Shown one piece after another: positions 6,233 to 13,606 of a stretch of DNA of 13,606 nt; position 1 is the stretch's first letter; each line of letters starts with the position of its first letter. The stretch covers positions 1 to 13,606 of the forward strand of contig JALCSJ010000043.1 in the NCBI GenBank assembly GCA_022653215.1. Direction: 5' to 3'. The notes below the pieces were generated by a model. The model did not search any database and had not been told where the DNA came from. It worked only from the letters and a program-made list of their open reading frames with translations. Source of the stretch: Acidaminococcaceae bacterium (GTDB lineage: Bacteria > Bacillota > Negativicutes > Acidaminococcales > Acidaminococcaceae). The position numbers and the translations under genes are program-made.

Positions 6233-7366
6233 ATGAAAATTACTAATTTGCGAGTAGAGAACTTCCGCAATTATGCCAGTTTGAATCTACCTTTGCAAAA
6301 TGCCGTAAATATTATTTATGGGAATAATGCCCAGGGAAAAACCAATTTTCTGGAAGCTATATATTATGCTGCTTTTGGCATACCGGCCAGAACCAGAAAT
6401 GAAGATGAATTAGTAAGATTTACTGCTGACAGTTTTTGTTCTGAGGTAAAGTTTAAAAACAGTTATACAGAAAATAAAATAACGGTAAAAAGATGGCAGC
6501 AGTTAAATAGGTGGAAAAAAGAGATTTTTCTTAACGATAAGAAAATTTCTGCTAAAGAACATTATGGTTTATTAAACATAGTGCTTTTTGCTCCTGATGA
6601 TTTACAGATTGTAAAAGGTGAGCCTGGTTTAAGAAGAAAATTTTTAGATATGGAAATTGCTCAGACTAATAAATATTATTATGAATTACTGGTTAAATAT
6701 AACAAAATACTTGCTCAGAGAAATAAATTCCTTAAAAATGCCAGAGATACAGAAGTAACTGATGAAGAACAACTAAAGGTTTGGGATGAAGAGTTATCTT
6801 CTGTAGCTGCGGAAATTGTGGTAATAAGACTAAAAGTTTTAAAAAGTATCAGTCAAATTTCCGCAGAAATTTACAGCAAAATTACTGAGGAAAAAGAAGT
6901 ATTTAGTGTTGATTATCTTTTAAAAACAGCTCAAGACAGTAAAATTGAGAATAATTTACAAGAAAAAGGCGAATTTAAAGAATTTTACCTTAAAGAAATG
7001 GAAAAACGTCGTGTTTTGGACACTTTGCGCGGCTATACGAGTATAGGACCACACCGCGATGATTTATTAATTAAGGTGGATGCCAATAATTTAAGGTCCT
7101 TTGGTTCTCAAGGACAGCAAAGAAGCGGTGCTTTAGCTTTAAAGCTGGCTGAATTGGAATTTATTAAAGAAAATAAAGAAGAGTATCCGGTGTTACTTTT
7201 AGATGATGTAATGAGTGAATTAGACGGAAATCGTCGTAAGCAGCTATTGACGTTTATTAATGGTAAAGTTCAGACATTTTTGACGGTTAATGACAAAGAA
7301 TTAGTTAAATATTTACCTGACAGTAAATATTTTTATGTGGAAAATGGTAAAATAAGCGAGGAATAA
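6233..7366 (+). CDS. recF: DNA replication and repair protein RecF
   Basis: The 377-residue SMC-like ATPase acts with RecO and RecR to load RecA at single-strand gaps. Walker A is YGNNAQGKTN (G30 to T37), the ABC-type signature FGSQGQQRSGALAL lies at about 290-303, and Walker B with the D-loop is VLLLDDVMSELD (320-331). The family stretch PDDLQIVKGEPGLRRKFLD is also present. The gene starts 4 bases after dnaN and lacks a clear ribosome binding site of its own, so translation is probably coupled to dnaN. The small S4-domain gene (yaaA) found between dnaN and recF in many Firmicutes is absent. The next gene starts 1 base after the stop codon. Confidence 0.98.
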   Translation: MKITNLRVENFRNYASLNLPLQNAVNIIYGNNAQGKTNFLEAIYYAAFGIPARTRNEDELVRFTADSFCSEVKFKNSYTENKITVKRWQQLNRWKKEIFLNDKKISAKEHYGLLNIVLFAPDDLQIVKGEPGLRRKFLDMEIAQTNKYYYELLVKYNKILAQRNKFLKNARDTEVTDEEQLKVWDEELSSVAAEIVVIRLKVLKSISQISAEIYSKITEEKEVFSVDYLLKTAQDSKIENNLQEKGEFKEFYLKEMEKRRVLDTLRGYTSIGPHRDDLLIKVDANNLRSFGSQGQQRSGALALKLAELEFIKENKEEYPVLLLDDVMSELDGNRRKQLLTFINGKVQTFLTVNDKELVKYLPDSKYFYVENGKISEE

Positions 7367-7367
7367 T

Positions 7368-8126
7368 GTGAAAGAACTAGAAAGTTGGATATTAAAAGGC
7401 TTAAAAACCAGTTTTTCCAAGGAAAAATATATTTTTTATTATATTGCAGCTAATTGGAGTACAATAGCAGGAGAAGTTACTGCCAAACATTCTAAACCTG
7501 TCAGGTTAATAGGGGATGTTTTGACTATTAATACTGATAATGCAGCCTGGTCCAACAATCTTTTAATGTTAAAAAAACAGCTAATGGGAAAAATTAATAT
7601 TTTTATTCCTATGGAAGCCGGCCGAAAACATGCCTATAAAATTAAGGATATTCGCTTTCATACAGGCAGTTTGCCACCTGATCCTGTTATATCTCAAGAA
7701 GATGAAAAACCCTTTATGCCTAAATTAGATTCTCACCATCGCTGTCCCAAATGCGGAGTAATGCTTTTGCCCGGTGAGAAAATGTGCGGAAAATGTGAAC
7801 GTGAAGAAATACAGCTTACACGTGAGAAAATCCACAAAATACTGTGTAAAGAACCATGGATCAAACATAGTGATTGTATAAAGCAGGTAAATTGTGATAA
7901 AATGGTATTTAATGATGTTAAAGCCTCTTTATTGGAATATGCTATCTGGCAGGCTATTAAAAAAGATTCTTCCTCTGCCGAAAAACTCTTTCCTGTTATG
8001 TTAGAAAGGTCTTTAACTCCTGATCAGATTACAGAAGAAATTTTGAAAAAAGCTTTAGTCAGATATAAAAGGAGCAGAATCTATGTTTCTCCATTTAGGA
8101 AACAATTACATAATAAACAAAAATGA
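7368..8126 (+). CDS. DUF721 (DciA-like) protein with zinc ribbon and C-terminal extension
   Basis: This 252-residue protein starts with a DUF721 domain (about 1-95) showing the family pattern WSTIAGEVTAKHSKPVRL followed by DVLTINTDNAAWSNNL. A zinc-ribbon-like motif follows: C126-x2-C129, then C140-x2-C143 (RCPKCG and MCGKC). The last 100 residues are helical-looking and basic at the end, and I do not recognise them. DUF721 includes DciA, which helps load the replicative helicase DnaB in bacteria lacking DnaC or DnaI-type loaders; the recF-gyrB position fits a replication role. The start is GTG at 7368 with GAGG 6 bases upstream, inside the end of recF. The DUF721 call is firm; helicase loading is inferred from the family. 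Confidence 0.85.
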   Translation: MKELESWILKGLKTSFSKEKYIFYYIAANWSTIAGEVTAKHSKPVRLIGDVLTINTDNAAWSNNLLMLKKQLMGKINIFIPMEAGRKHAYKIKDIRFHTGSLPPDPVISQEDEKPFMPKLDSHHRCPKCGVMLLPGEKMCGKCEREEIQLTREKIHKILCKEPWIKHSDCIKQVNCDKMVFNDVKASLLEYAIWQAIKKDSSSAEKLFPVMLERSLTPDQITEEILKKALVRYKRSRIYVSPFRKQLHNKQK

Positions 8127-8310
8127 CATTATTGGTATTTTTAATATAAAACAAAAAAGGTCTAATATTTACAAATTCTTTTTAAAGCCTAAATTGGGAG
8201 AAAAGAATGTGGTTGATTTAACCAATAAATTTGAACCGGTAAGCTGTATTTTAACTACGGATAAAATTATTTTGTCCAGTATTGCCAGTCAGACTTTAAA
8301 GAATAGATAG
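8083..8310 (+). CDS. remB: RemB-like regulator (DUF370-type, YaaB family)
   Basis: The 75-residue protein starts MFLHLGNNYIINKNDIIGIF and ends SSIASQTLKNR, matching B. subtilis RemB (YaaB), which begins MYIHLGDD and carries SPLSSSTLKKR near its end. RemB and its relative RemA act in regulation of extracellular-matrix genes in B. subtilis; RemA binds DNA as a multimer, while RemB is less well understood. The gene overlaps the end of the DUF721 gene by 44 bases in another frame, but its own AAAAGGAG site 8 bases before the ATG supports translation. It sits just before gyrB, as in B. subtilis. The target in this organism is unknown. Confidence 0.87.
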   Translation: MFLHLGNNYIINKNDIIGIFNIKQKRSNIYKFFLKPKLGEKNVVDLTNKFEPVSCILTTDKIILSSIASQTLKNR

Positions 8311-8339
8311 ATGTTAGATAAAGGAGACGTACAGTATTT

Positions 8340-10283
8340 ATGGCTAAGAAAAATAATATTAACATTGAAGAAGAAATAGCTGTTCATGGTGATTATGGTG
8401 CAGACCAAATACAGATTTTGGAAGGATTGGAAGCAGTCCGCAAACGCCCAAGTATGTATATCGGCAGTATAAGCAGCAGAGGTCTTCATCATTTAGTTTA
8501 TGAAGTTATTGATAACAGTATTGATGAAGCTTTAGCCGGCTATTGCGACCATATTAAAGTTTATATTCACAAAGATAACAGCATAACTGTTATAGATAAT
8601 GGTCGTGGTATTCCTGTTGGTATGCATAAAACCGGTAAGCCTGCCATTGAAGTAGTTATGACGATTTTACATGCCGGCGGCAAATTCGGGGACGGAGGAT
8701 ACAAAGTATCCGGCGGTCTTCACGGCGTAGGTGTTTCTTGTGTTAATGCTTTAAGTAAAAAAATGGATGTAGAAGTCAAAAAAGAAGGAAAACTCTATTC
8801 CATTGAATTTGCTAAAGGTAAAACGGTTAAACCTTTATTTGTAAAAGGTGACTGCAATCCTAAAGAATCAGGAACTTCTGTGACTTTCTGGCCGGATGAC
8901 AGTATTTTTACGGAAACAGTATACAGTTATGATACTTTAAAGCTAAGAATCAGAGAACTGGCCTTTTTAAATAAAGGTATTAAGATTGAATTAATTGATG
9001 ATAGGACCGGAGCTGACGAAATATTCCACTATGATGGTGGTATTATTTCTTTTGTGGAATATTTAAACAAGGCCAAAGAACCTCTTCATGAGAAACCTAT
9101 TTATATTGAAGGTGAAAAGGAAAATAATATTATAGAAGTAGCTATGCAATACACAGATGGCTACACAGAAAATATTTATACTTTCGTCAATAATATCAAT
9201 ACCGAAGAAGGCGGTACTCATTTAGTTGGTCTGAAACAGGCTTTAACCAGAACAATTAATGCTTATGCCAGAAAAGCAGGTTTATTGAAAGACAATGAGG
9301 AAAATCTTTCCGGTGATGATGTAAGAGAAGGATTAACCTGTGTAATGAGTCTTAAAGTTCTTGACCCGCAATTTGAAGGTCAGACCAAGACTAAGCTAGG
9401 CAACAGTGAAGTCAAAGGTATTGTTGATACTATGGTCAGTGATGCTTTAGGTGAATATTTCGAAGAAAATCCCGCTGTGGCCAAAAAGGTTGTAGAAAAA
9501 TCTATTCTATCTTCCCGGGCCAGAGCTGCTGCCAGAAAAGCCAGAGATTTAACCAGAAGAAAAAGTGCTCTGGAAGTCAGTGCTTTACCCGGTAAATTAG
9601 CAGATTGTTCCAGCAAGAGTGCAGAAGACACAGAAATCTACATTGTAGAAGGTGATTCAGCAGGCGGCAGTGCTAAACAGGGCAGAGACAGGGAATATCA
9701 GGCTATTTTGCCTTTAAGAGGTAAAATTTTAAATGTAGAAAAAGCCAGATTGGACAGAATGCTCAGCAATAATGAAATTCGTTCTATGATTACGGCTTTT
9801 GGCTGTGGTATTGGTAATGAATTTGATATTTCTAAAGCCCGCTACGGTAAAGTTATTATTATGACCGATGCCGATGTAGACGGTGCTCATATTCGTACTT
9901 TGCTTTTAACCTTCTTCTATCGTTTTATGCAGCCCATGATTAAAGCAGGTCATGTCTTTATTGCTCAACCGCCTTTGTATTTAATCAGAAAAGGTCAGAA
10001 ACATACATATGCATACAGCGATGACGAATTACAAAGAAAACTAGACGAGGTAGGCAGGGAGAATAGTCCCTATGTACAAAGATACAAAGGATTAGGTGAA
10101 ATGAATCCTGAACAATTATGGGAAACAACCATGGATCCTACGAAACGTACTGTTTTACAGGTTCAGATGGAAGATGCTGCCAATGCAGATGCTATTTTTT
10201 CTGTTTTAATGGGAGACAAAGTAGAACCTAGACGGCAATTTATTGAAGAAAATGCCGGTAAGGTTACTAATCTGGATTTCTAA
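8340..10283 (+). CDS. gyrB: DNA gyrase subunit B
   Basis: The 647-residue ATPase subunit of gyrase, with GyrA, introduces negative supercoils. The GHKL ATPase domain has E55 (YEVIDNSIDEAL), DNGRGIP (86-92) and the lid GGLHGVGVS (125-133). The transducer domain carries QTKTKLGNSEV (348-358), typical of GyrB. The TOPRIM domain has EGDSAGGSAKQGR (437-449), PLRGKILNVEKAR (458-470) and the metal-binding DADVDG (510-515). The C-terminus has QRYKGLGEMNPEQLW. The length fits the Gram-positive form without the proteobacterial insert. AAGGAG lies 13 bases before the ATG, longer than usual, but a nearby in-frame TAA leaves no other start. Its usual neighbour gyrA is 1.5 kb away, after two unrelated genes. 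Confidence 0.99.
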   Translation: MAKKNNINIEEEIAVHGDYGADQIQILEGLEAVRKRPSMYIGSISSRGLHHLVYEVIDNSIDEALAGYCDHIKVYIHKDNSITVIDNGRGIPVGMHKTGKPAIEVVMTILHAGGKFGDGGYKVSGGLHGVGVSCVNALSKKMDVEVKKEGKLYSIEFAKGKTVKPLFVKGDCNPKESGTSVTFWPDDSIFTETVYSYDTLKLRIRELAFLNKGIKIELIDDRTGADEIFHYDGGIISFVEYLNKAKEPLHEKPIYIEGEKENNIIEVAMQYTDGYTENIYTFVNNINTEEGGTHLVGLKQALTRTINAYARKAGLLKDNEENLSGDDVREGLTCVMSLKVLDPQFEGQTKTKLGNSEVKGIVDTMVSDALGEYFEENPAVAKKVVEKSILSSRARAAARKARDLTRRKSALEVSALPGKLADCSSKSAEDTEIYIVEGDSAGGSAKQGRDREYQAILPLRGKILNVEKARLDRMLSNNEIRSMITAFGCGIGNEFDISKARYGKVIIMTDADVDGAHIRTLLLTFFYRFMQPMIKAGHVFIAQPPLYLIRKGQKHTYAYSDDELQRKLDEVGRENSPYVQRYKGLGEMNPEQLWETTMDPTKRTVLQVQMEDAANADAIFSVLMGDKVEPRRQFIEENAGKVTNLDF

Positions 10284-10306
10284 TGCAGAAAGTAGGTTGA
10301 GGGATT

Positions 10307-11011
10307 GTGAATATTAAATTACCGGCAGGAATTTTTAAAATATCAGCTTTTTCCGGTCAAACGACAAAAAATCTTATTGTGGCCGGGGGACGTAATCCGG
10401 GAGAAAAATGGTTAAAAGCCGTTGCTCCCGAATATCAGGTATGGGCTGCTGACCACGGTGCTGATTATTGTCAGCAAGCAGGTATTAAAGTGTCTTATCT
10501 TTATGGGGACAAAGACAGTGTAAACCCTGCTAACTGGGAAGCATTAGCCGCCCGGCAGCCGGTAATAAAAACTTTTCCCGTAGCTAAAAATGATACGGAT
10601 CTTGGTTTGGTATTAAAAGATGTTTTACCGAGGAGTTTAATTGTAGCCACAGGTATCTGGGGCGGCAGAGCTGATCATTTATTGGCTAATGTTTTTTCCC
10701 TGATGGGAATGAAGAAAAAACAGGGTCATACTGTTTTAATGGCGGATTCTGACGAAATTATGCTGCTTTTAACTCAGGGAGAAAGAGCCAGTTTTACTGT
10801 GAATGAGCAAATGCCTCATGCTGTGAGCCTTCTGCCTCTGGAAGAAAATAATAAAGTTTCCATTGATGGGGTAAAATGGCCCTTATCTAAATCCGAATTA
10901 TTATTAACACATCCTTATGCAATCAGCAATGTTATGCAGAACAAGACGATAACAGTAAGTTGTACAAAAGGCAGTATTGGTTTTTATTTAAATTTTAAGG
11001 ATGGTACCTGA
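10307..11011 (+). CDS. thiN: Thiamine pyrophosphokinase
   Basis: The 234-residue protein resembles thiamine pyrophosphokinase, which transfers pyrophosphate from ATP to thiamine to give thiamine pyrophosphate. Family motifs in order are an N-terminal nucleotide-binding stretch with WAADHGADY (46-54), GDKDS (67-71, usually GDFDS), KNDTDLGLVL (94-103, the acidic metal-binding motif) and GIWGGRADHLLAN (116-128). A C-terminal thiamine-binding beta domain follows, with SLLPL at about 174-178. The Phe-to-Lys change in GDFDS leaves both Asp residues intact. The start is GTG at 10307, preceded by AGTAGG and GAGGG. It lies 23 bases after gyrB and 2 bases before the next gene, so it is probably co-transcribed. 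No thiamine riboswitch was noticed upstream. Confidence 0.9.
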   Translation: MNIKLPAGIFKISAFSGQTTKNLIVAGGRNPGEKWLKAVAPEYQVWAADHGADYCQQAGIKVSYLYGDKDSVNPANWEALAARQPVIKTFPVAKNDTDLGLVLKDVLPRSLIVATGIWGGRADHLLANVFSLMGMKKKQGHTVLMADSDEIMLLLTQGERASFTVNEQMPHAVSLLPLEENNKVSIDGVKWPLSKSELLLTHPYAISNVMQNKTITVSCTKGSIGFYLNFKDGT

Positions 11012-11013
11012 TT

Positions 11014-11781
11014 ATGTGGGAATATGAAATAGGTTATTTATTCTTTGTTTTAGGTGCTGGTTTTATAGGTGCTTTTATTGATGCTGTAGTAGGAGGCGGC
11101 GGATTAATAACCACTCCGGCTATTTTGGCCACAGGTCTTCCGGTAGCTACGGCTTTAGGCACTAATAAATTAGGAGTTGTTTTTGGAACTTTTACCAGTG
11201 CTTATACTTTTTGGCGTAATAATAGGGTTGACAAAAAACTGGTTATGAAATTTGTTCCTTTATCTTTTATAGGTTCGGGACTGGGTGCTTATCTGGTTTA
11301 TTTACTGCCGGAAAAATTAATGAAGAATATTGTTGTCCTTGCTTTGGTTGTGGTTGCTGTTTATACCTATCGACGTAAAGACTGGGGAGATGTAAACAAA
11401 GTTAAAACATTTACGGCAAAAGTAATTGCCATATCTGTGTTTTTCGCTTTTCTCTTAGGCTTTTATGATGGATTTTTTGGACCGGGTACAGGCAGTTTCT
11501 TAATATTTGTTTTTTTGTATTTAGGTTATAATTTTGTTTTTGCGGCAGGAAATGCTAAAGTTTTGAACTTAGCCAGTGGTTTGGGTGCTTTGTTAGTATT
11601 TAGCTTAACCGGTTCTCTTAATATTCCTTATGCCATTACTATGGCAGTAGGACAGATTATTGGGGCCCGTTTAGGTGCTAAAATAGCTATTTCTAAAGGA
11701 GCGGGTTATGTTAAGCCTTTGTATTTAACAGTAACTACTTTATTAATTGGCAAACAAGTTTACGATTTATTATTTAAATAG
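11014..11781 (+). CDS. TSUP-family membrane permease (TauE/SafE/YfcA type)
   Basis: The 255-residue, strongly hydrophobic protein has about eight membrane segments. It shows the two-fold internal repeat of the TSUP (DUF81) family: AGFIGAFIDAVVGGGGLITT (15-34) in the first half and GFYDGFFGPGTGSFL (about 149-163) in the second. The following TALGTNKLG and AAGNAKVLNLASG are the paired repeat motifs. Family members move small sulphur-containing or organic anions such as sulphite, sulphoacetate or taurine-derived products across the cytoplasmic membrane, and TauE/SafE are the reference names. The substrate here cannot be told. An AAGGATGG site precedes the ATG, which is 2 bases after thiN. The pairing could hint at a thiamine-related or sulphur substrate, but this is speculation. 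Confidence 0.9.
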   Translation: MWEYEIGYLFFVLGAGFIGAFIDAVVGGGGLITTPAILATGLPVATALGTNKLGVVFGTFTSAYTFWRNNRVDKKLVMKFVPLSFIGSGLGAYLVYLLPEKLMKNIVVLALVVVAVYTYRRKDWGDVNKVKTFTAKVIAISVFFAFLLGFYDGFFGPGTGSFLIFVFLYLGYNFVFAAGNAKVLNLASGLGALLVFSLTGSLNIPYAITMAVGQIIGARLGAKIAISKGAGYVKPLYLTVTTLLIGKQVYDLLFK

Positions 11782-11794
11782 ATAAAAAGGATTG

Positions 11795-13606
11795 GTGAAG
11801 AAATTGGACGAAAATCAAAATGGGACACCAATAGCCAGTAAGGTTATTCCTGTCAATTTGGAAGAAGAAATGCAAAAGTCCTATATAGACTACGCCATGA
11901 GCGTTATTGTGCAGAGGGCCTTACCTGATGTGCGGGATGGTTTGAAGCCGGTTCACAGGCGTATACTTTATGCCATGAACGAAGCAGGTATGACTCCTAA
12001 CAAAGCATATAAAAAATCTGCTCGTATCGTCGGTGATGTTTTAGGTAAATATCATCCCCATGGTGATTCTTCTGTTTATGATGCTATTGTCCGCCTGGCT
12101 CAAGATTTTTCTACCAGATATCTTATGGTAGATGGTCATGGTAACTTTGGCAGTGTAGACGGTGACCCGGCGGCTGCTATGCGTTATACAGAAGTCCGTA
12201 TGGGTAAAATCGCTACGGAGATGCTGGAAGATATTGAAAAAGACACAGTTGATTTTATTCCCAACTATGATGAATCTTTAAAAGAGCCTGTTGTGCTGCC
12301 TTCTAAGGTTCCGGCCCTTTTGATTAACGGGTCTGCCGGTATTGCTGTAGGTATGGCCACCAATATTCCTCCTCATAATTTAAGCGAAGTAGTAGATGGA
12401 TTGGTAATGCTTATTGATAATCCCGATGCTACTATTGAAGACATTATGACCAAAGTTAAAGGTCCTGATTTTCCTACAGGCGCACAGATTCTGGGGATGG
12501 CCGGGATTAAAGAAGCTTATACTACGGGTCGGGGCGTTGTGAAGGTAAGAGCCAAGGCTGTTATTGAGCCTATGCCTAAAAATAAGCATAAAATCATAGT
12601 TTCGGAAATACCTTATCAGGTAAATAAAGCACGTTTAATTGAAAATATTGCTCATTTGGTTCAGGATAAGACTATTGAAGGAATTACGGATTTACGGGAT
12701 GAAAGTGACCGTAAAGGCATGCGGATTGTTATTGAGCTTCGTGCTGATGCTGTTCCTGATGTTGTTTTAAACAAATTATATAAACATACCCAGATGCAGG
12801 ATTCCTTTGGTATCATTATGCTGGCCTTGGTTGATAATCATCCCAGAATTTTGAATCTGAAGCAAATCATGGAATACTATCTGGAGCATCAAAAGACGGT
12901 TATTACCCGCCGGACCAAATATGAACTGGCCAAAGCTAAGGACAGAGCTCATATTTTAGAAGGCTTAAAGATAGCCCTGGATAATCTGGATGCAGTTATT
13001 ACTACTATTAGGCAAAGCGAAAATGCCGATATAGCTAAAGCTGCCTTAATGGAGAAATTCAAGCTCAGTGATAAGCAGTCTCAAGCTATTTTGGACATGA
13101 GACTCCAACGTTTAACCGGTTTGGAAAGAAAGAAAATCGAAGACGAATATCACGATGTGCTGGAAACAATTGCTTATTTGGAGAGTATTTTGGCTGATGA
13201 GAAAAAGGTTTGGGGCATTATCAGAGAAGATATGCTGGATGTTAAAAAACGTTTCGGAGATGCCAGAAGGACTGATATTGTTCCAGATACCAGCGAAATT
13301 AACCTAGAAGATTTAATTGCCCAAGAAGATGTGGTTATTACTATTAGTCATCAAGGGTACATTAAACGTCAGGCCTTGTCTAATTTCCGGACTATGAATA
13401 GGGGAACTAAAGGTGTGATGGGCGGCGGCGGCAAAACCGACGATTTCTCGGAGCATATATTCATGGCCAATACTCACGATAATATTCTGTTCTTTACTAA
13501 CAGAGGCAGGGTATATCGTCAGAAGGGCTACGAAATTCCTGAATTTAAGCGTCAAGCTAAAGGCACAGCCATTGTTAATCTATTGCCAATTACCAGCGGC
13601 GAGAAA
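11795..13606 (+). CDS. gyrA: DNA gyrase subunit A, cut by window edge
   Basis: There are 604 codons, open at the right edge. The winged-helix and tower domains are present, with the catalytic Tyr131 in AAMRYTEVRM. The quinolone-resistance region HPHGDSSVYDAIVRLAQDFS (87-106) has Ser92 and Asp96, matching the sensitive-type S83/D87 of E. coli. The C-terminal wrapping domain begins near 510, and the GyrA-box position reads MNRGTKG (534-540), only a partial match to QRRGGKG. The start is uncertain: GTG at 11795 (AAGGA 3 bases upstream) is used here; TTG at 11804 (GGTGA 5 bases upstream) would give MDENQNG and is also plausible. An in-frame TAA at 11783-11785 rules out an earlier start than 11792. 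Being close to gyrB favours GyrA over ParC. Confidence 0.97.
   Translation, partial: MKKLDENQNGTPIASKVIPVNLEEEMQKSYIDYAMSVIVQRALPDVRDGLKPVHRRILYAMNEAGMTPNKAYKKSARIVGDVLGKYHPHGDSSVYDAIVRLAQDFSTRYLMVDGHGNFGSVDGDPAAAMRYTEVRMGKIATEMLEDIEKDTVDFIPNYDESLKEPVVLPSKVPALLINGSAGIAVGMATNIPPHNLSEVVDGLVMLIDNPDATIEDIMTKVKGPDFPTGAQILGMAGIKEAYTTGRGVVKVRAKAVIEPMPKNKHKIIVSEIPYQVNKARLIENIAHLVQDKTIEGITDLRDESDRKGMRIVIELRADAVPDVVLNKLYKHTQMQDSFGIIMLALVDNHPRILNLKQIMEYYLEHQKTVITRRTKYELAKAKDRAHILEGLKIALDNLDAVITTIRQSENADIAKAALMEKFKLSDKQSQAILDMRLQRLTGLERKKIEDEYHDVLETIAYLESILADEKKVWGIIREDMLDVKKRFGDARRTDIVPDTSEINLEDLIAQEDVVITISHQGYIKRQALSNFRTMNRGTKGVMGGGGKTDDFSEHIFMANTHDNILFFTNRGRVYRQKGYEIPEFKRQAKGTAIVNLLPITSGEK

Noticed and set aside
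8289..9631. Minus-strand open frames within gyrB
   Set aside because: They are antisense shadows of a fully conserved gyrB.
12380..13555. Minus-strand open frames within gyrA
   Set aside because: They are antisense to gyrA and carry no recognisable motifs.
1..13606. Mobile elements, CRISPR arrays, tRNA or rRNA genes, signs of recent transfer
   Set aside because: I saw no transposase-like frames, no regularly spaced repeats and no tRNA-like sequence, and every sizeable gene is a conserved or family-recognised one in uniform A/T-rich codon use.

Overview
The window is the chromosomal replication-origin neighbourhood of a low-GC Bacillota (Firmicutes) bacterium. The evidence is the gene order, the A+T-rich composition, the strong Shine-Dalgarno sites with several TTG/GTG starts, and an origin laid out like that of Bacillus subtilis. 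RemB and the DUF721 (DciA-like) protein between recF and gyrB point towards a clostridial or Negativicutes-type lineage, but the sequence alone does not fix the genus. No mobile elements, CRISPR arrays, tRNA or rRNA genes are visible.

Layout: the genes diverge from the origin. Leftwards (minus strand) runs rpmH (ribosomal protein L34) - rnpA (RNase P protein) - yidD - yidC - jag - mnmE (cut by the window's left edge). A textbook -35/-10 promoter precedes rpmH, a GC-rich hairpin lies between rpmH and rnpA, and a terminator-like hairpin directly abuts the mnmE ribosome binding site. Rightwards (plus strand) runs dnaA - dnaN - recF - DUF721/dciA-like - remB - gyrB - thiN (thiamine pyrophosphokinase) - TSUP-family permease - gyrA (cut by the right edge). 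From dnaN to gyrA the genes are tightly packed, with gaps of 1 to 29 bases and one 44-base overlap. No terminator was seen between them, so they may form one long transcription unit.

The origin is bipartite. Five good DnaA boxes lie upstream of dnaA (3199-3427). A second group lies between dnaA and dnaN (4868-5041), next to a run of DnaA-trio triplets and an A/T-only stretch (5046-5080) that should be the unwinding site.

Functionally the right arm joins initiation (DnaA), the sliding clamp (DnaN), gap repair (RecF), a probable helicase-loading partner (DUF721/DciA-like) and gyrase. The left arm joins ribosome and tRNA maturation with membrane-protein insertion. I see no clearly novel system. 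The points most worth a second look are the thiN-TSUP pair placed between the two gyrase genes, the zinc-ribbon and C-terminal extension of the DciA-like protein, the hairpin in front of mnmE, and the serine in place of the first Walker A glycine of DnaA.
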